From Panorpa germanica (taxonomy: Eukaryota > Arthropoda > Insecta > Mecoptera > Panorpidae), in assembly GCA_963678705.1 (NCBI GenBank), contig OY783212.1, positions 8,556,001-8,620,000 of the forward strand: DNA of 64,000 nucleotides, written 5' to 3'. Both the position numbers and the translations under genes were made by a program. Below the pieces are notes generated by a model, which had not been told where the DNA came from, did no database searches, and saw only the letters and a list, made by a program, of their open reading frames with translations. Each line of letters begins with the position of its first letter. The first letter of the stretch is position 1. Positions 21,876 through 34,079 of this stretch are shown in pieces.

Positions 21876-23536
21876 ATAAATTTTGGATTACAGCTACTTT
21901 CAAATTGATATTGGTAATATAAAAAACGACCACAGTTTGGGGACTCCTACTTTAAAATACGTATTCATTAACAGTAATATTTACAGCTTTATTTCCTTTA
22001 AGAAGAATTATTTAATAAATTTATGTTATAATTGGAATGTCTTTGATATTTTCTTGAAACTAATGACCAGATTTTAACTTGTTACGATGATTCTGTATAC
22101 TACCTAATTAAATAATAATTAGCGTAATTATGAGGAATGAAGAGATTGAAGGTTACATTCAAAATATAATTAGTCTGAGGCTTTGAACAACAATACATAC
22201 ACAAGAATCCTTTGAAATTGAAAGCATTAATTTATGCCATTACGAAGCACTTTATTGAATTATTGTTAAAATAATTAAGGCGTTTTCGATTCATAAACTT
22301 TTTTTGTACTTCTTATTGTTCTGGCAGTACGCAAGACAATATCTTTATCAGTTAAATACGATAACATTCACAAGAAAACCCAAATATAACTTTACTAATT
22401 TAAAGTTAAGAAATAAACAAGGAAAACCAGGTCAACCAACATTTCTTGTTGAATTTAAAACGCCATTAGATATCCTGCATATGTCAACAATTTATGTCAA
22501 CGAACGATTATATTTTAGGTTATGTTGAATTATGTATTTTGGTGAAATTAAATTTTGTGCCTGATAACAAATAATGAGTTGGGTTCAAACAATAAAATGA
22601 TATCAACCAGGATAAACTAGTTATATACTTTATTAAATAAATAATATGGTGAAATATTTATGAGTTATTAGTACAATAACTATTGTTTATCTATTGAAAA
22701 CCTGTTTGCCGTGCTAATTTATGTATAAACATTTATTTCAACAAATTATGTTCTAAAATTATCATCATATTCGTAATATGTGAGCTTGACACTTCAGGAT
22801 TTAATATAACACCTCTGTGAATTAGAATTAACAAGGTGTTACCTGAAAAAGTTTATTCTACTGGGTTAAATAGTCGTTTAAATATATGCGATGATTAAGA
22901 ATACAAAACACGTATGTTACCTTACTTTCATATAATATTATACTTTAATAAAACCGTAATATTTAATCTAAAACGGTCATATTTTACATCTATTCCAATA
23001 GCCTTTAATCTCTAAAAAGGCCTTCTAAAGATTCTGCAATATTTAAAAAGGGGGTTTTAAGAAGTTTTAATAGAATTTGCTTTAAAAATGGCCGTAAAAT
23101 ATTCACAAAACGTTACATAACCATATGAGGCGTCTAGATGAAATGCGATGTAAGTGACAAAAGTAAAATTCTTCAGAAAACGAGTGTAAAGTTAAGATCG
23201 TATAGGCGTTTTTGTTCAGTAGGTTTTAGAATTCACGTTATATAGTAAAATCTATCCAAGTTTGTGCTTATATCTGTGTGCCACTAAATAGTTTAGTACA
23301 TCTTCTATCGTTTGCGCTGGTTATCTAATTATATATGTTAAAAAACCTTAATTGCACGTAAATAGTGATGATATATGACAATATAATTCAATTAAACCTT
23401 TAAATTAAAAACAGGAGCAGCTACAAGTAATGTGAGACATCAGTGACTATAGCCTTCTCACTCTATATTTAAATTTTCACAATTTACTTTTCACTCACAG
23501 TGTTGGACATAAATATAAATTGTAAATGCCCCAGCC
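21876..23536. other. No gene seen
   Basis: AT-rich. Frames at 21883-22077 and 22304-22528 have no motif and AT-driven composition. Confidence 0.5.
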
Positions 23537-23562
23537 GGTGCTCGTGACATATAACGAGCACC
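23537..23562. other. Perfect 9-bp stem hairpin
   Basis: GGTGCTCGT, loop GACATATA, ACGAGCACC: a GC-rich perfect inverted repeat in AT-rich DNA. No following T run. It lies inside an 84-codon minus frame (23491-23745) with no motif. Role unknown. Confidence 0.6.
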
Positions 23563-24001
23563 TGCGAGGTCAACAGAGGACGGAGAAGCTCTTCTTTTAT
23601 TGGATCTAAAATATAAAGTCTTCCTAGACATTGTAAATTGTAACGTGACTACGAAAAACTGAATACGAGCGGTCATGAGTTTAGTAACCGAATATTTATT
23701 TGTAAACACCGTTTTTCTCGAGGTTTTCCATCTGACAGAAGCCACAGGTCTGTAGGCCCTTTAGTTAATACGACTCTGCTGATACACAAGTATGTTTGAA
23801 AGTTATTGAATTTAGAATTTGAATGTGGGTTGCTGTACTAGCTACTGTATATTTACCTATGATCATATTTACCTCAATTTTTACTAAAACACCCCGATAT
23901 GAGATGCAAATTCAAAAAGTTTTAATATAAACTGTATTTAGAGCTGTATTTAATTAAACAAAATTTCTGTTGCTTAGTAACGACTTTGATATCGGCTAAA
24001 C

Positions 24002-24171
24002 CAGTGGCGTAACATCGACACTTTGACGCAGAACTTGTCAGAAGTATGAAGAAGTTCTTCTACCTTAATAATTGGTCATTTTAATAAAACGATGTTGGGA
24101 GCTTTCGATTAAAAGGAAATTTACATCCATATCCATGCTGAGATCTTGCACCAAAACATGATACGCCACTG
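24002..24171. mobile_element. hAT-type MITE (170 bp)
   Basis: Left end CAGTGGCGTAACATCGACAC and right end (reverse complement) CAGTGGCGTATCATGTTTTG are inverted over about 14 bp with one difference. CAGTGGCG-type ends are common in hAT elements. The 8-bp flanks no longer match. Interior non-coding. Confidence 0.6.
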
Positions 24172-24980
24172 AACATAAGACATTAAGTGAATTTGTAATG
24201 TGTTTACTTCATAACTGTCAACACTTATGAGTGTATGGAAAACTATATCAAGATAAACATGTAATGGATAATCAATATATGTGTAATGTAAAACACATTA
24301 TAGTCGCAGTGAACAGTGAGCACCCAGAACAACCATTAGTAACAAATAAAAATGTTCGAGTCATTGAACGCATGCGCAGTAATCAATAAAATAGTTCACA
24401 TCGAATAAATGTTTGAAATCTACACGGAGCTAGATGAAGTGTTCGACTGAATACGGATCATTTATTATTAATGCAACGATTAAATAATCATTTGTCAGCT
24501 TTTGTTTACTTTTGTTCAATAATAGTAATTGCTTTATAATTGGGTGTTTGTTTTCGTAGGTACAAAAGACAGGTACATCATAAAGGGCAATTTAATGTAT
24601 AAAAAATCATACAAAAATGTAGTTTACTTATGTAGGTAGTATATTTCAATAAGATAAAAGTAATTAGAACTTTTTTAATAGTAATTAGAGGGGTGTTTGT
24701 GGGCTTGACTGCGCAAGCGCGTACGAGTCATAGTGGTGCTCATAGATTTTGCAATTAAGGTACCTCTTTTGTATAACGAATTAATATTATTAACTTCTCC
24801 ATTGACCGAGTTTTATTAAGGTAAACCCTTCGAAGTGAAAGAATTATATCTTTCAAGATTGAAAACATCAAATTAGAAAGAAAACGAAGACACCGTGGCA
24901 TGGAATATGTATAATTGACATGTGTTACACTTTCTGGTAGTAGAAGTTATTACTTATTCACATAACTATACACTTATTTG
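24172..24980. other. No gene seen
   Basis: AT-rich spacer; a short CpG-containing patch GCGCAAGCGCGTACGAGT-like near 24712-24728 is the only departure. Confidence 0.45.
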
Positions 24981-25120
24981 ATAGCGGTGAAGTTCACATA
25001 TATGAGGCCATGGTTCAATCCACATCATAGAAACTGAGGGCTTAACATAGTAGGAGTCATCGGTGATAGTATTCAGCATCGAAATTAGACCGACGATAAA
25101 TAAATTAATAAATTAAATAA
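24981..25120 (+). repeat. tRNA-derived SINE, copy 2 (3' part)
   Basis: Matches the 3' part of the family: TTCACATATATGAGGCCA, then TCATCGGTGATAGTATTC, AGCATCGAAATTAGACCGAC and an AAATAAATTAATAAATTAA tail. The tRNA-related head is absent (5' truncated). Confidence 0.65.
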
Positions 25121-25458
25121 TGCAAGAAAAATAGTAAAATATGTGAACAAAGGAATAGAGAGATCTGGTGCCCCCCTTTCGCTACCTTCGGATGCTTATG
25201 GCAGAATATGTGAGGAAGAAGGCTGCCAATTTTTCGAATTTCATACACACGATTATAGCGTGCATTTGAAAATATTGAAGTCGGATTAAAAAATGATTAA
25301 TAATTCTTCTTATAATCTTTTAATATCTTCTTTTAATTATAATAATTCATTAAAATAAACAATGACATTTTAAATGAAATTCATATCAGCTTAGACCATT
25401 ACTAAATATAACCAGAATTGACTATTGTTTCATACTATTGATTATAAGTACATGTAGC

Positions 25459-25636
25459 CAGAGCCGCATTTAGAGATGGAGGCACTGGGGCAACGAAGAA
25501 GCGGAGGCTTCTAATTATTTTCCCAATAAAAGGAACATTTTTTTTCAAACAAGTCTTTCAAAGCTGTAGTACTTTGATCTCTATTGTGGAGCCCCCGGGA
25601 TAGTAGTTCGCCAGCCCTCCTTCAAATCCGGGCCTG
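25459..25636. mobile_element. hAT-type MITE with perfect 8-bp target duplication
   Basis: 178 bp. Left end CAGAGCCGCATTTAGAGATG, right end (reverse complement) CAGGCCCGGATTTGAAGGAG. Both flanks are CATGTAGC (25451-25458, 25637-25644), an exact 8-bp duplication. Interior has a T/A run and no coding. End sequence relates it to the elements at 26710 and 38215. Confidence 0.9.
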
Positions 25637-25644
25637 CATGTAGC

Positions 25645-26701
25645 AGTTTTTCCCATATATGCCAGACTTAGATTCGACAAATTACCAACATTAATCAGCT
25701 GTCGCGCCGCGTCGGTGAGAGTATTGATAACGGAAATAAAAATTACAATAATTAATATGGAAGATTTATTAAAAAAATAAAGTTATATGAAATTGCTAAA
25801 TTGATTAATGAGATAAGTACTCAAAAAAACTGGAATAATTTTAACATATTCCATAAATATTACTCTTTTTGTTCAACATAAAATATTGCAAAGTTTAGGC
25901 ACTGCATACAGGCAGTTCATCCGTAAAGAGAACCCAATCCCCATAAAGTAATAGATTAATTGAAGTTTTTAATCATATTTTCTATATCCAAAAAACCCAA
26001 CTTATATTTGGCATTGATAAATTATATATAAAACAATTGCTTCTTTATAACGTAACCTTTGAATTTCAGATTCCCTATGGAGGGAGAGGAAAAAACGATC
26101 AAGCGCCGGGTGATGGGCGAAGGGCGTCGGGAACAAGCAAGTGCAAAGTTATGAGGAAAGCTGTTTTTTTATTTTTATTTTCCATATTTTTTACAGATGT
26201 TATTTTTGTTCTTGGTTTCATATTAAAAAATTTCTTCAAAATATAATAATATAATCATAAATCATGTCGCATGCACGGGTTAGCGAAGGAATCGTTACCA
26301 ACATTTCAGTTTATTAATGCAAATGTTGTAAAAATAGAAAATACTTTGTTTCTGACAAACAGCTTTCGTTTCATGGTGAACTATTTGAATATTGCATGCT
26401 GTTTTATTGCTTCATTTATGATTAAATTTATATATATAAATCTATATACAGGGGCGTCAAGAGAACCGGAAAATTTCTTCGGTCAAACGACAAGAAACTG
26501 TTACTTAATGTTTATCAAGATATAAAGTGAGTGCAGCGATCGTTCTGGGTCAAATTAAGACGACTTGTTTACAACAGTAAGTTGTGATTTAATTAAAAGA
26601 AAGAGGTAACTCGAACTGGCGCCAAATGGGAATCACGATCCAACATAAAGAAGACATCGTTGTATTCTTATACAAATATTACTAGCATTTGAAATTATTA
26701 T
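25645..26701. other. No gene; possible LTR-retrotransposon primer site
   Basis: At 26617-26623 the word TGGCGCC, in CTGGCGCCAAATGGGAATC, resembles the tRNA primer-binding site just inside the 5' LTR of gypsy-type elements. No second LTR, gag or pol is present, so this is at most a relic. Frames at 26037-26246 and 26271-26525 show no motif. A CpG patch (TGTCGCGCCGCGTCGGTG) is at about 25700-25717. Confidence 0.3.
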
Positions 26702-26709
26702 AGTACAAT

Positions 26710-26926
26710 CAGAGGCGGATTTAGATAGTTGAGAGCTCCTGACAATAACATGTGGGGCACCATATAAATATTTTGCACTTTATTGCAAACTTTGGTCCCT
26801 TAATCTTGGGTCTTACATTCCTTCTAAAACATGCATTGTTTTTGGGCGTTTCTTTAACTGATGGAAACTTCGACCGCTTCGAGAAACTTGACCAACTAGT
26901 TCGCCCGCCGTATAACATCTACTAAA
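26710..26926. mobile_element. Degraded hAT-type MITE
   Basis: Left end CAGAGGCGGATTTAGATAGT matches the 25459 element end. Near the right end (reverse complement) GGCGGGCGAACTAGTTGG resembles the internal right-end sequence GGCTGGCGAACTACTATC of that element. Flanks AGTACAAT (26702-26709) and AGTACATG (26927-26934) share six bases, a possible decayed duplication. Interior non-coding. Confidence 0.5.
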
Positions 26927-26934
26927 AGTACATG

Positions 26935-28659
26935 TATTTTATAGTTTAGAGTTAGTTTTAATTTTATATTTTTATCTTAAGTGTGAGTTTTAGCTTGTGA
27001 AATATAAAGAAATAAAAATAATTATATTAGTCTAAAACTAGTAAATATTATTATAAGATATTACTAACGAACGACGCATGAATTCAGAAGCTAAGGTTAA
27101 AACATACAATTTAAACTAAAACTCAGTAGCTTGGAATGATACTTTACGTTTTTTACTACGCATCAATTTTGAGCTCTGTATGACTTTCATGATTTGACAA
27201 TTCAAAAATAGGTTAGATAACTCAGAAGATGTAAAAATGATTCCGCAATAGAAGTTCATTGGCTAAAGGGTTAGAAATAGGTACATAAAATATTTAATTA
27301 AACACTTGATTTATGATTTCAATTTTAATTATTTCCATCCATTTCGTTCATGATATACTCGTAAATGAAATTATAAATTTGATTCGATGCTTTTAATTAA
27401 ATAAAGATTAAAAGTTAATTAATAACAGTAGTAGTAGGCATCAAAGTACCAACGTTAATAATCAATGTTTAATCAAACTATGTAGTAAAATTAAAAATAA
27501 AACAATCAACATAAAATTCCTTTATGTATCAAGTCATTAAATAAATATTGGTAACGGAATTAAAAATATGTGTGTGATATAAAAACAATGAAATTGAAAC
27601 ATAAACAATGACAACAACCAGAACCAGCCGCAAAGCAGTCGTTGACCATAGTGTTACAAAATTTAATTACAGTGCCTATGCAAGGATTTTATCAATCACT
27701 CTATTTGACAGCCACCCACTCTTTGTGATTAATGGTCTGGCTGGTTTAAAAATAGGCGATGGTAATGTTTTTATTGTTGTACAGCCGCATTAAACTCATT
27801 AGCGGATTAATTACAGTCAATGCACAGAATCTGGTAAAATTTGTAAATAATAAAGCGCATAAAATAGGAAAACTATTTCAATTTCTGTCTTTTATAAATG
27901 TTTTAATAAAAATTTAGGCATCTATCAAATTGTAAGTTTTGTAGAAATATTTATAGATAATTTAAAATGGGTGTAAATGTTCACATCTTAAATTTCGGAG
28001 GTGAACCTGGCCCCGTTTCACAAGAGCCTACCTTCAATAGCGCATCTCCTGGTCTTTTAAACCGAATTTGGACAGCGGTGATGTATTGGGCAAGATGGGG
28101 GCATTACTTTCTGTGCCTAGAGGCCCACAGATCCTAAAAGCGGTCTTGCTAGTTTATAACAAAGTCAACAAGTTGAAATTAGTGAGTAAGGTAAGTGTAA
28201 TCACTTCTCTAAAGATTGAATGAAATAATGCGTTTGATAATACCCGATATAAGGATCTATGATTGAAGAAACAGAATGGCTGTTTCTTTGTTTCATCAAC
28301 TTCTACCTTCTCGCGTGGAACCAAAATTTACCTATAGCTAATGTTTTCTGAAGCAGAAGATGACAAAAGACACACATCAAATATAAAGGAGGTTATTTTT
28401 AAAATACTCACGATAATCTTGTAGGGATGATGAACGTGATGTAGATATTCCGAAAATGAAGTTTACTAAATCTGAAAAGAAAGAAAATAGTGTTAGTAAA
28501 AAATATTTGTGGACTTACGAAGTCATTTGCAATAAAAATCGGAAAAAAATGTTGAATAAGTTTGCAAATACGTTTGTCGGTTCATTATTAGGACAAAGAA
28601 ATTTGAGTTCTTCTCCTCTACCTGATTTAATATCCAGATAACTCATAAATGAAATCAAA
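26935..28659. other. No gene seen
   Basis: AT-rich. Frames at 27608-27793 and 28456-28641 have no motif or clear splice context. Confidence 0.45.
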
Positions 28660-28742
28660 CAAAATTATTACGCAGATAAACTTGTCAAATACCGCTGAAA
28701 TGTAAATCGAATATTGTTTTTGTCGTTATCTCAAAACTCAAT
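28660..28742 (+). repeat. Dispersed repeat family C, copy 1
   Basis: About 83 bp alignable with 53245-53330: CAAAATTATTACGCAGATAA, ACTTGTCAAATACCGCTG, CGAATATTGTTTTTGTCGTT, ATCTCAAAACTCAATA. Non-coding; family unknown. Strand arbitrary. Confidence 0.65.
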
Positions 28743-30540
28743 ATTCTGAGAAGTCTACTAATGAACTGGACGATCGATATAATAATATTTTGACAATGAT
28801 TGGCAAACTTTTTAAACAACCATTTTTTTATTTAAAGGAGCAAAATCTATAGATTGTAATCAAACCGTTACGGTTCTTGAGGGCCGACAGGCAAAGATTT
28901 TTTAGCCTGCGGGTTAATCCGGGTCAGGAGGTACGTGTAAGAGGTCATCGTAAATAGGACTTACTTATTTACAAAGTAATTCTCAAACGAAAGCGAAAGA
29001 ATTCTTTATGAAAAGCTATTTACAAAACAAAGAAATCCACACGTGCAATTTGTTACTATATTTACTTTTAAAAGTCTGTAAAAATCTCAAGTTTGAAAAA
29101 ACATGTGATTCTTAAGATATTACTATAAACCTGCTAATAAAATTGGCTCCAGATATCCTCGCGAGATTGTTGGCAACAGAATGTAATACGACACAACGCA
29201 ACGGCGCGGCTCGATATATTATTCAACAAGCAACAAACTAGTACGCAAATTGGCCTTTACATGTGCAAACAAATTATTACAATATACTCGTACCCGTGCC
29301 CGTATAGGTATAGAAATATTGTTGACAGAAGAATACATTTCAATCTTCCTTTTTACGGGTTGACTTAACATTGAGCTTGTAAATTATTGTGGCACGACAG
29401 CGCTGATTAGTGCTTGTGGGCTAATAACATGAACAAACATAATCCACTGCCGTTGTTTTCTCAAGATACTCACTCACTACGACATAATTCACTCACTTTT
29501 AGTCTGATACCAGCTCTGATATAATCTGATAAGTAGCTTTACTTTTTTAGTTATTACATATCAAAATATTATACTATGTTTTATCATATTTCTTGGTTAT
29601 TCAATTTTGAAATACGAGTATAGATTTATTTAATATGTTCCATTTACACATTAGGTTTTTATGTATTTTTTCATAACTAATACATTAACAAATCATTTAT
29701 TTATTAAGCAGCGGTGTAGTTAAATTCATACATGCTTTTATCAAATGGTAAACTAATTAGGGAGCGGTGTCATAATTTCAAGTCAATCGGCTGACTAATT
29801 TTCGATTTTGCGAGCACAAACTTGTAAGATTCTTTTTATGAAATTAATACATACTCATTACTCTTTGTAAAGACTTTAGATAAGAATTTTGCTCAAAACT
29901 TATGTGTAAAGCTCATTTCAATCCTTTCAATCATCCGACACAAAGCAACAAGAAAATTGAAGTTAGCTTCAGTTCAAATTACACGCTAATGAAAACGAAT
30001 GAAGTGCTTTTCGTTAAATGAAATATTTTATTTGAATAAATGAAGTATCAGTAAACACTTTCATCTCTGTATTCTATTTGATTGAAATTAATATTTGTAT
30101 GCCTTTGAATAGAACCCAGTATAAGTATGCTCTTTCAATATAATAATTTAAATCAGATAAAGCATAGTATTTCAAGTGTTCACCCATATTTTGTTTGTTT
30201 AAAGAACATGTTTCGCTACTTTCGTGAACTTAACTGGTATTGACTTCCAGGTAACTTCGTTTTAAAGCTCGTAGAGAATTTGAGCTGGGGTGCGCAAATA
30301 TATTGTAGAATCACCCGGTGCCCTCCTTGTCGCCTATGTACTGCGAATTTTGGGTAATGGAAAAATAAAGGTAAGAGGTAGATGTCAAAGCAAATTTCGG
30401 TGACAGATAAAGAAAACGTAACTGGAAACGTAATTGAACAATAATTGATCAAGTTCGAAGCTATTTAATTTTTGCGGCGTTGGCCCTTTTTGTGGTTCGG
30501 CCCGTAGAAATATTTTTCTAAATTTTTGTAATAAATTTGT
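28743..30540. other. No gene seen
   Basis: A small GC-richer inverted repeat (GACAGGC ... GCCTGC) at about 28887-28910 and a CpG patch near 29155-29215. The 78-codon minus frame at 30216-30452 has no motif. Confidence 0.4.
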
Positions 30541-30545
30541 TATTG

Positions 30546-30657
30546 CTCTAGTGACCCTATTCAAAAAAATATCATATGGAATTAGGAGAAAAGAAGAAGA
30601 AGAGATTCCCTAGTCACATTACTAGTAATCGGAAGTCAGGAATAGGGCACTAGAATG
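30546..30657. mobile_element. Short inverted-repeat element (MITE-like)
   Basis: Arms GCTCTAGTGACCCTATTC (30545-30562) and GAATAGGGCACTAGAATGC (30640-30658) are inverted with few differences; about 77 bp purine-rich spacer. No target duplication identified. Confidence 0.5.
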
Positions 30658-30658
30658 C

Positions 30659-33600
30659 AACAACGTTTCGAAACAAACGTTCTATATATTTCAATTTGAA
30701 ACCATGAATAAAAAATATTCTTTAACATTTAATTCAGCGCTAATTTTAATAATTCATTTTATATAAAATTTTAATTTAATTTTATATTACATTTAACGAT
30801 CAAGAATTATCTAGCTACATAATTTATTGTTCATCTGATTGATTTGGAAATCACCAATAAATTACTTTGACATTCGACGGTAAATAATTGATGGCTTAGT
30901 ACGACGATACAAGAAATGCATTGCACGCGACCGCGAGTTTAACATCAAACATATATTCTGTGTAGCGCGGTCGGTAGTGGTACAAAGCCATGCGGAATGG
31001 GATTCTAACCAAACAAATGCACAGTTAAACGTACAAATTGATGCACGATTCTTTTCTCTGACTGTGACCTCAGCTTGTCAACCAGTCAGCCCATCCGCCG
31101 CCAGTCGTGTCACGAATGAACTTTGCACCCAGATAGGTATTAACTTACAAATTGATAAATATTTTATTGTATGGAATGTTAGTTATTTAAATGATACTAA
31201 ACAAACAGCGTAATGCATTTTGTATGCATTCTTTGAACATTCGGGAATTGCATTGTGTTTTTGTTTATTGGATTTTAAATTACATGGATCAAATCAATGT
31301 CAATTTAATATAGGTTATTATGATAAAATTTATGATTGATTTTGCAAATTAGTTTAAAGTCGAATGGATAATATACAACGACGCTATAAAGGACAGGTCA
31401 TGGATAATTTGAACACTTCCTCTCTTCCGAACCGTCCACAACCTTTAAGCGTTAACAAACATTGTTAGATGCTCCTTGCCCCTGCAGTCCTCATAACTTA
31501 TCACTTTTTTAAAAACAATATTTAATATCGAATTTTAAAATAAGGGTTGAAAGTACACCATTTTGTAAACTCTATGTGGTAGATAGTAGTCTAATTATAC
31601 ATACGATTATATGTATACCATTATTTGTATTTATTCACAAAGCCAGAACGACAGCTCCATCAATCTGGAATTGGTCGCAGTTTTTCATTTTTCATTTAAT
31701 AGCAAATACGAAACGTATATAGTTTAGATTTGCTTTTTTACGCTAAATAATTCTGGCATCTTAAGTCGGGTTAGGGCCTCTTTTAAGATCAGTGAACCCA
31801 TAGGCAAACAAATTGTCATGAGTTCAACTTTTCTGTAAGAAGTAGAAAAAACTCTACCAAGGTGTTACAAAGAAATCTTTGTAAGATCTAGAAAAATAAA
31901 AATATGTAATTTTAACTTTGCTGTCTTTAACCAACAGTTAAGATGGTGCGGATTGTGCAATTATTAATGAATACCTTAATTTAATTTTGTGACAAACTTT
32001 CTAATTAATTTAACTGCTATACTTTTTCCTTATAATCTCATAGATTTTGTAAAGAAATTCAATTTACAATTTATAATGCAGTTTTATTTATCTTCCATTA
32101 AGGTTTACATTCCAAAGTACTCACGATGGCTCTGTGTCGTGGTGTCGTGCTTAACCTACTTGTAGAACATGTATCAGCTCTTCCGTGTGAATCACTTAGA
32201 TTAAATAGAATCGTAAATTACAGTTTATATGTAACATGCTCTCTGCAGATTCATTTACAGCTCTGGATATGATGCATCATATTTACTGCATATTATAAAC
32301 ACCGCATATTCGTTCTCGTATTTCATTCAAGTAATTTTTTATATTTTATTCTGTAGGTAGAAAAATATATGTATGTTTCGAATAAGTGAACGCGAAGGAG
32401 GGGAGATGGATCGCCAAAGTGTGATAAGACGTGACTAGGGGGAGGGGCACATTTAATATAAAATTCGAGTTACAAAACAAAATCTTCCACAATGTGTGAT
32501 AAGACATGGCAATGGGCCCGGAGGAAAGGGGTGGTAATGGAAATTATAGATTATAGCAATGGTCTGTGTTATATACATTTATGAAGCGTAGGAACTAGAA
32601 ACGTTATTGAAATTCATACTTCTAAATGCTCAAAGTAGGCTGTGGTTTGGGATAAATGTTGCTTTAAAATTAGCCTTATAAATGTTAGTTATGATTGTGA
32701 TATCTAGACGTTAAGCCTAGTATTGAATATAAAAATAGTACTGTGTCGTTTAAACTAATATTATTGTCTTCCTAAAAGGCATATCTATCTAACAGAATGG
32801 AAAAGTAATTACCTCACAGTAAAAAACATATAAATTAATTTCCTGTTAGTTCAGATCAATATAAAACGTTTATAATTTGATTACGCTAATTTAATTCACA
32901 CAAGTACGAGTATACTTCCAACAACAAGGTCTTATTCTTATTTCCTTATTATCAGTTTTAATTCGCAAACTTTCAACTGTTATGTTTATGCTAATTGCTA
33001 ATTACTTTCTAACAAATAAAAATGTTAATTAAAATACAGTTCCAATAATACTAATTTCTTAATAATGCTAAATATTTATAGTTCTATTAACATAACAGTC
33101 GAGTACTTTGAGAGGTTGAATCTAAAGCTAAAACTCATAGGAATACTCGTATATTTATTTTATTTCAAAAATCGGGTGTATTAGAAATTTTTGTATATAA
33201 AAATTCGGCCTGCGTATATTTGTTGACTTGAAATTTTGACACAACGTTGAATGTGAATACGCGTGTGGTTTCGAAAATCGAATTTATTTCTTTCGGTTCT
33301 TTCCAGATGATCGTCTTCTATGCTTTTGTCTGTCTGTAGTTAATTAGTAGTAGTCTGTAGAAATAAATAGACGGTACTAGTAACAAAAAATATAGCAGTA
33401 ATATAGTACTAGTAGTTATTACGTAATCGTATGACGTATGGTGATCAATTATGTACACGCGCCTCATCGTGTTAAGATTTTAATCATTTTGTGAGGTCAC
33501 ACATCTACGACATACTTTATACAGTAATTTAACTTACAAAATACACATATGACTTATTAACTTGATTTTGTTTTTGACATAACAATTTTACTTTGCGTAA

Positions 33601-33740
33601 TTATAGCCATGGTGTTAATTGGATTCATTTAAGTATTGAATTCTCTCATAAAGTTGTTCAATATCATTTTTTTAAATATCACTTTTTACTAGAGAGGTTT
33701 ATCAAAGCGATAATATCGATATTTATCATCGATTATAATC
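30659..33740. other. No gene supported; CpG patch and G-rich repeat words
   Basis: 30925-31135 is CpG-richer with GACCGCG / CGCGGTC inverted words and a 78-codon frame (30977-31213, alternative start) of no known family; it could be promoter-proximal. AAGTGTGATAAGACGTGAC (32417) and AATGTGTGATAAGACATGGC (32491) are direct repeats, each followed within about 20 bp by a G-rich run. The remainder is AT-rich. Confidence 0.4.
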
Positions 33741-34010
33741 ATCATCAGATTTATTATCGTGGCGCTACGGCCCGTGTAGAGCACTGGCCTCTTTTCTCTT
33801 TTATTAGCCGTCTTCCTTTTCCACCACACACATCATCTTTGGATGCTCCTCTACTTACTCTTTCCATCTTGCTCTGTGTCCTTCTTGTATTTCCTATGCT
33901 GTTCTGTTTCCGTCCATTTCTTCTACATGTCTTAATCATTAGAGCCTTTTTCTTTTCGCCACAATATCGGTTCCTAAATCCGTTTTCATATATTGCTCAT
34001 CAATTTTACG
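33741..34010 (-). mobile_element. RTE-like LINE tail, second locus
   Basis: Minus-strand reading across stops and shifts gives DIVAKRKRL.WLRHVEEMDG, NRTA.EIQEGHRARWKE, VEEHPKM and finally ASALHGP.RH. This matches the C-terminal block of insect RTE-like ORF2 (IKrRRLrWlGHVeRMde.R..., then a W-rich segment and a short LHGP-type end). The 3' end passes through GTAGCGCCACGATAATAAAT into a TGATGATGATTATAATCGATGA tail, similar in style to the end at 14680. The 158-codon frame on the plus strand is its antisense shadow. Confidence 0.75.
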
Positions 34011-34079
34011 TGAAAATTTTGCTTTTCCAAATCTGTAAGAGAGCACAATTGCTCTTCCCCAAAGTCTAACGTTCTATTA

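Noticed and set aside
33593..34069. 158-codon plus-strand open frame, the longest in the window
   Set aside because: It is antisense to the decayed RTE-like ORF2 tail read on the minus strand; its Phe/Leu/Ser/Pro richness is the shadow of a Lys/Arg/Glu-rich protein.
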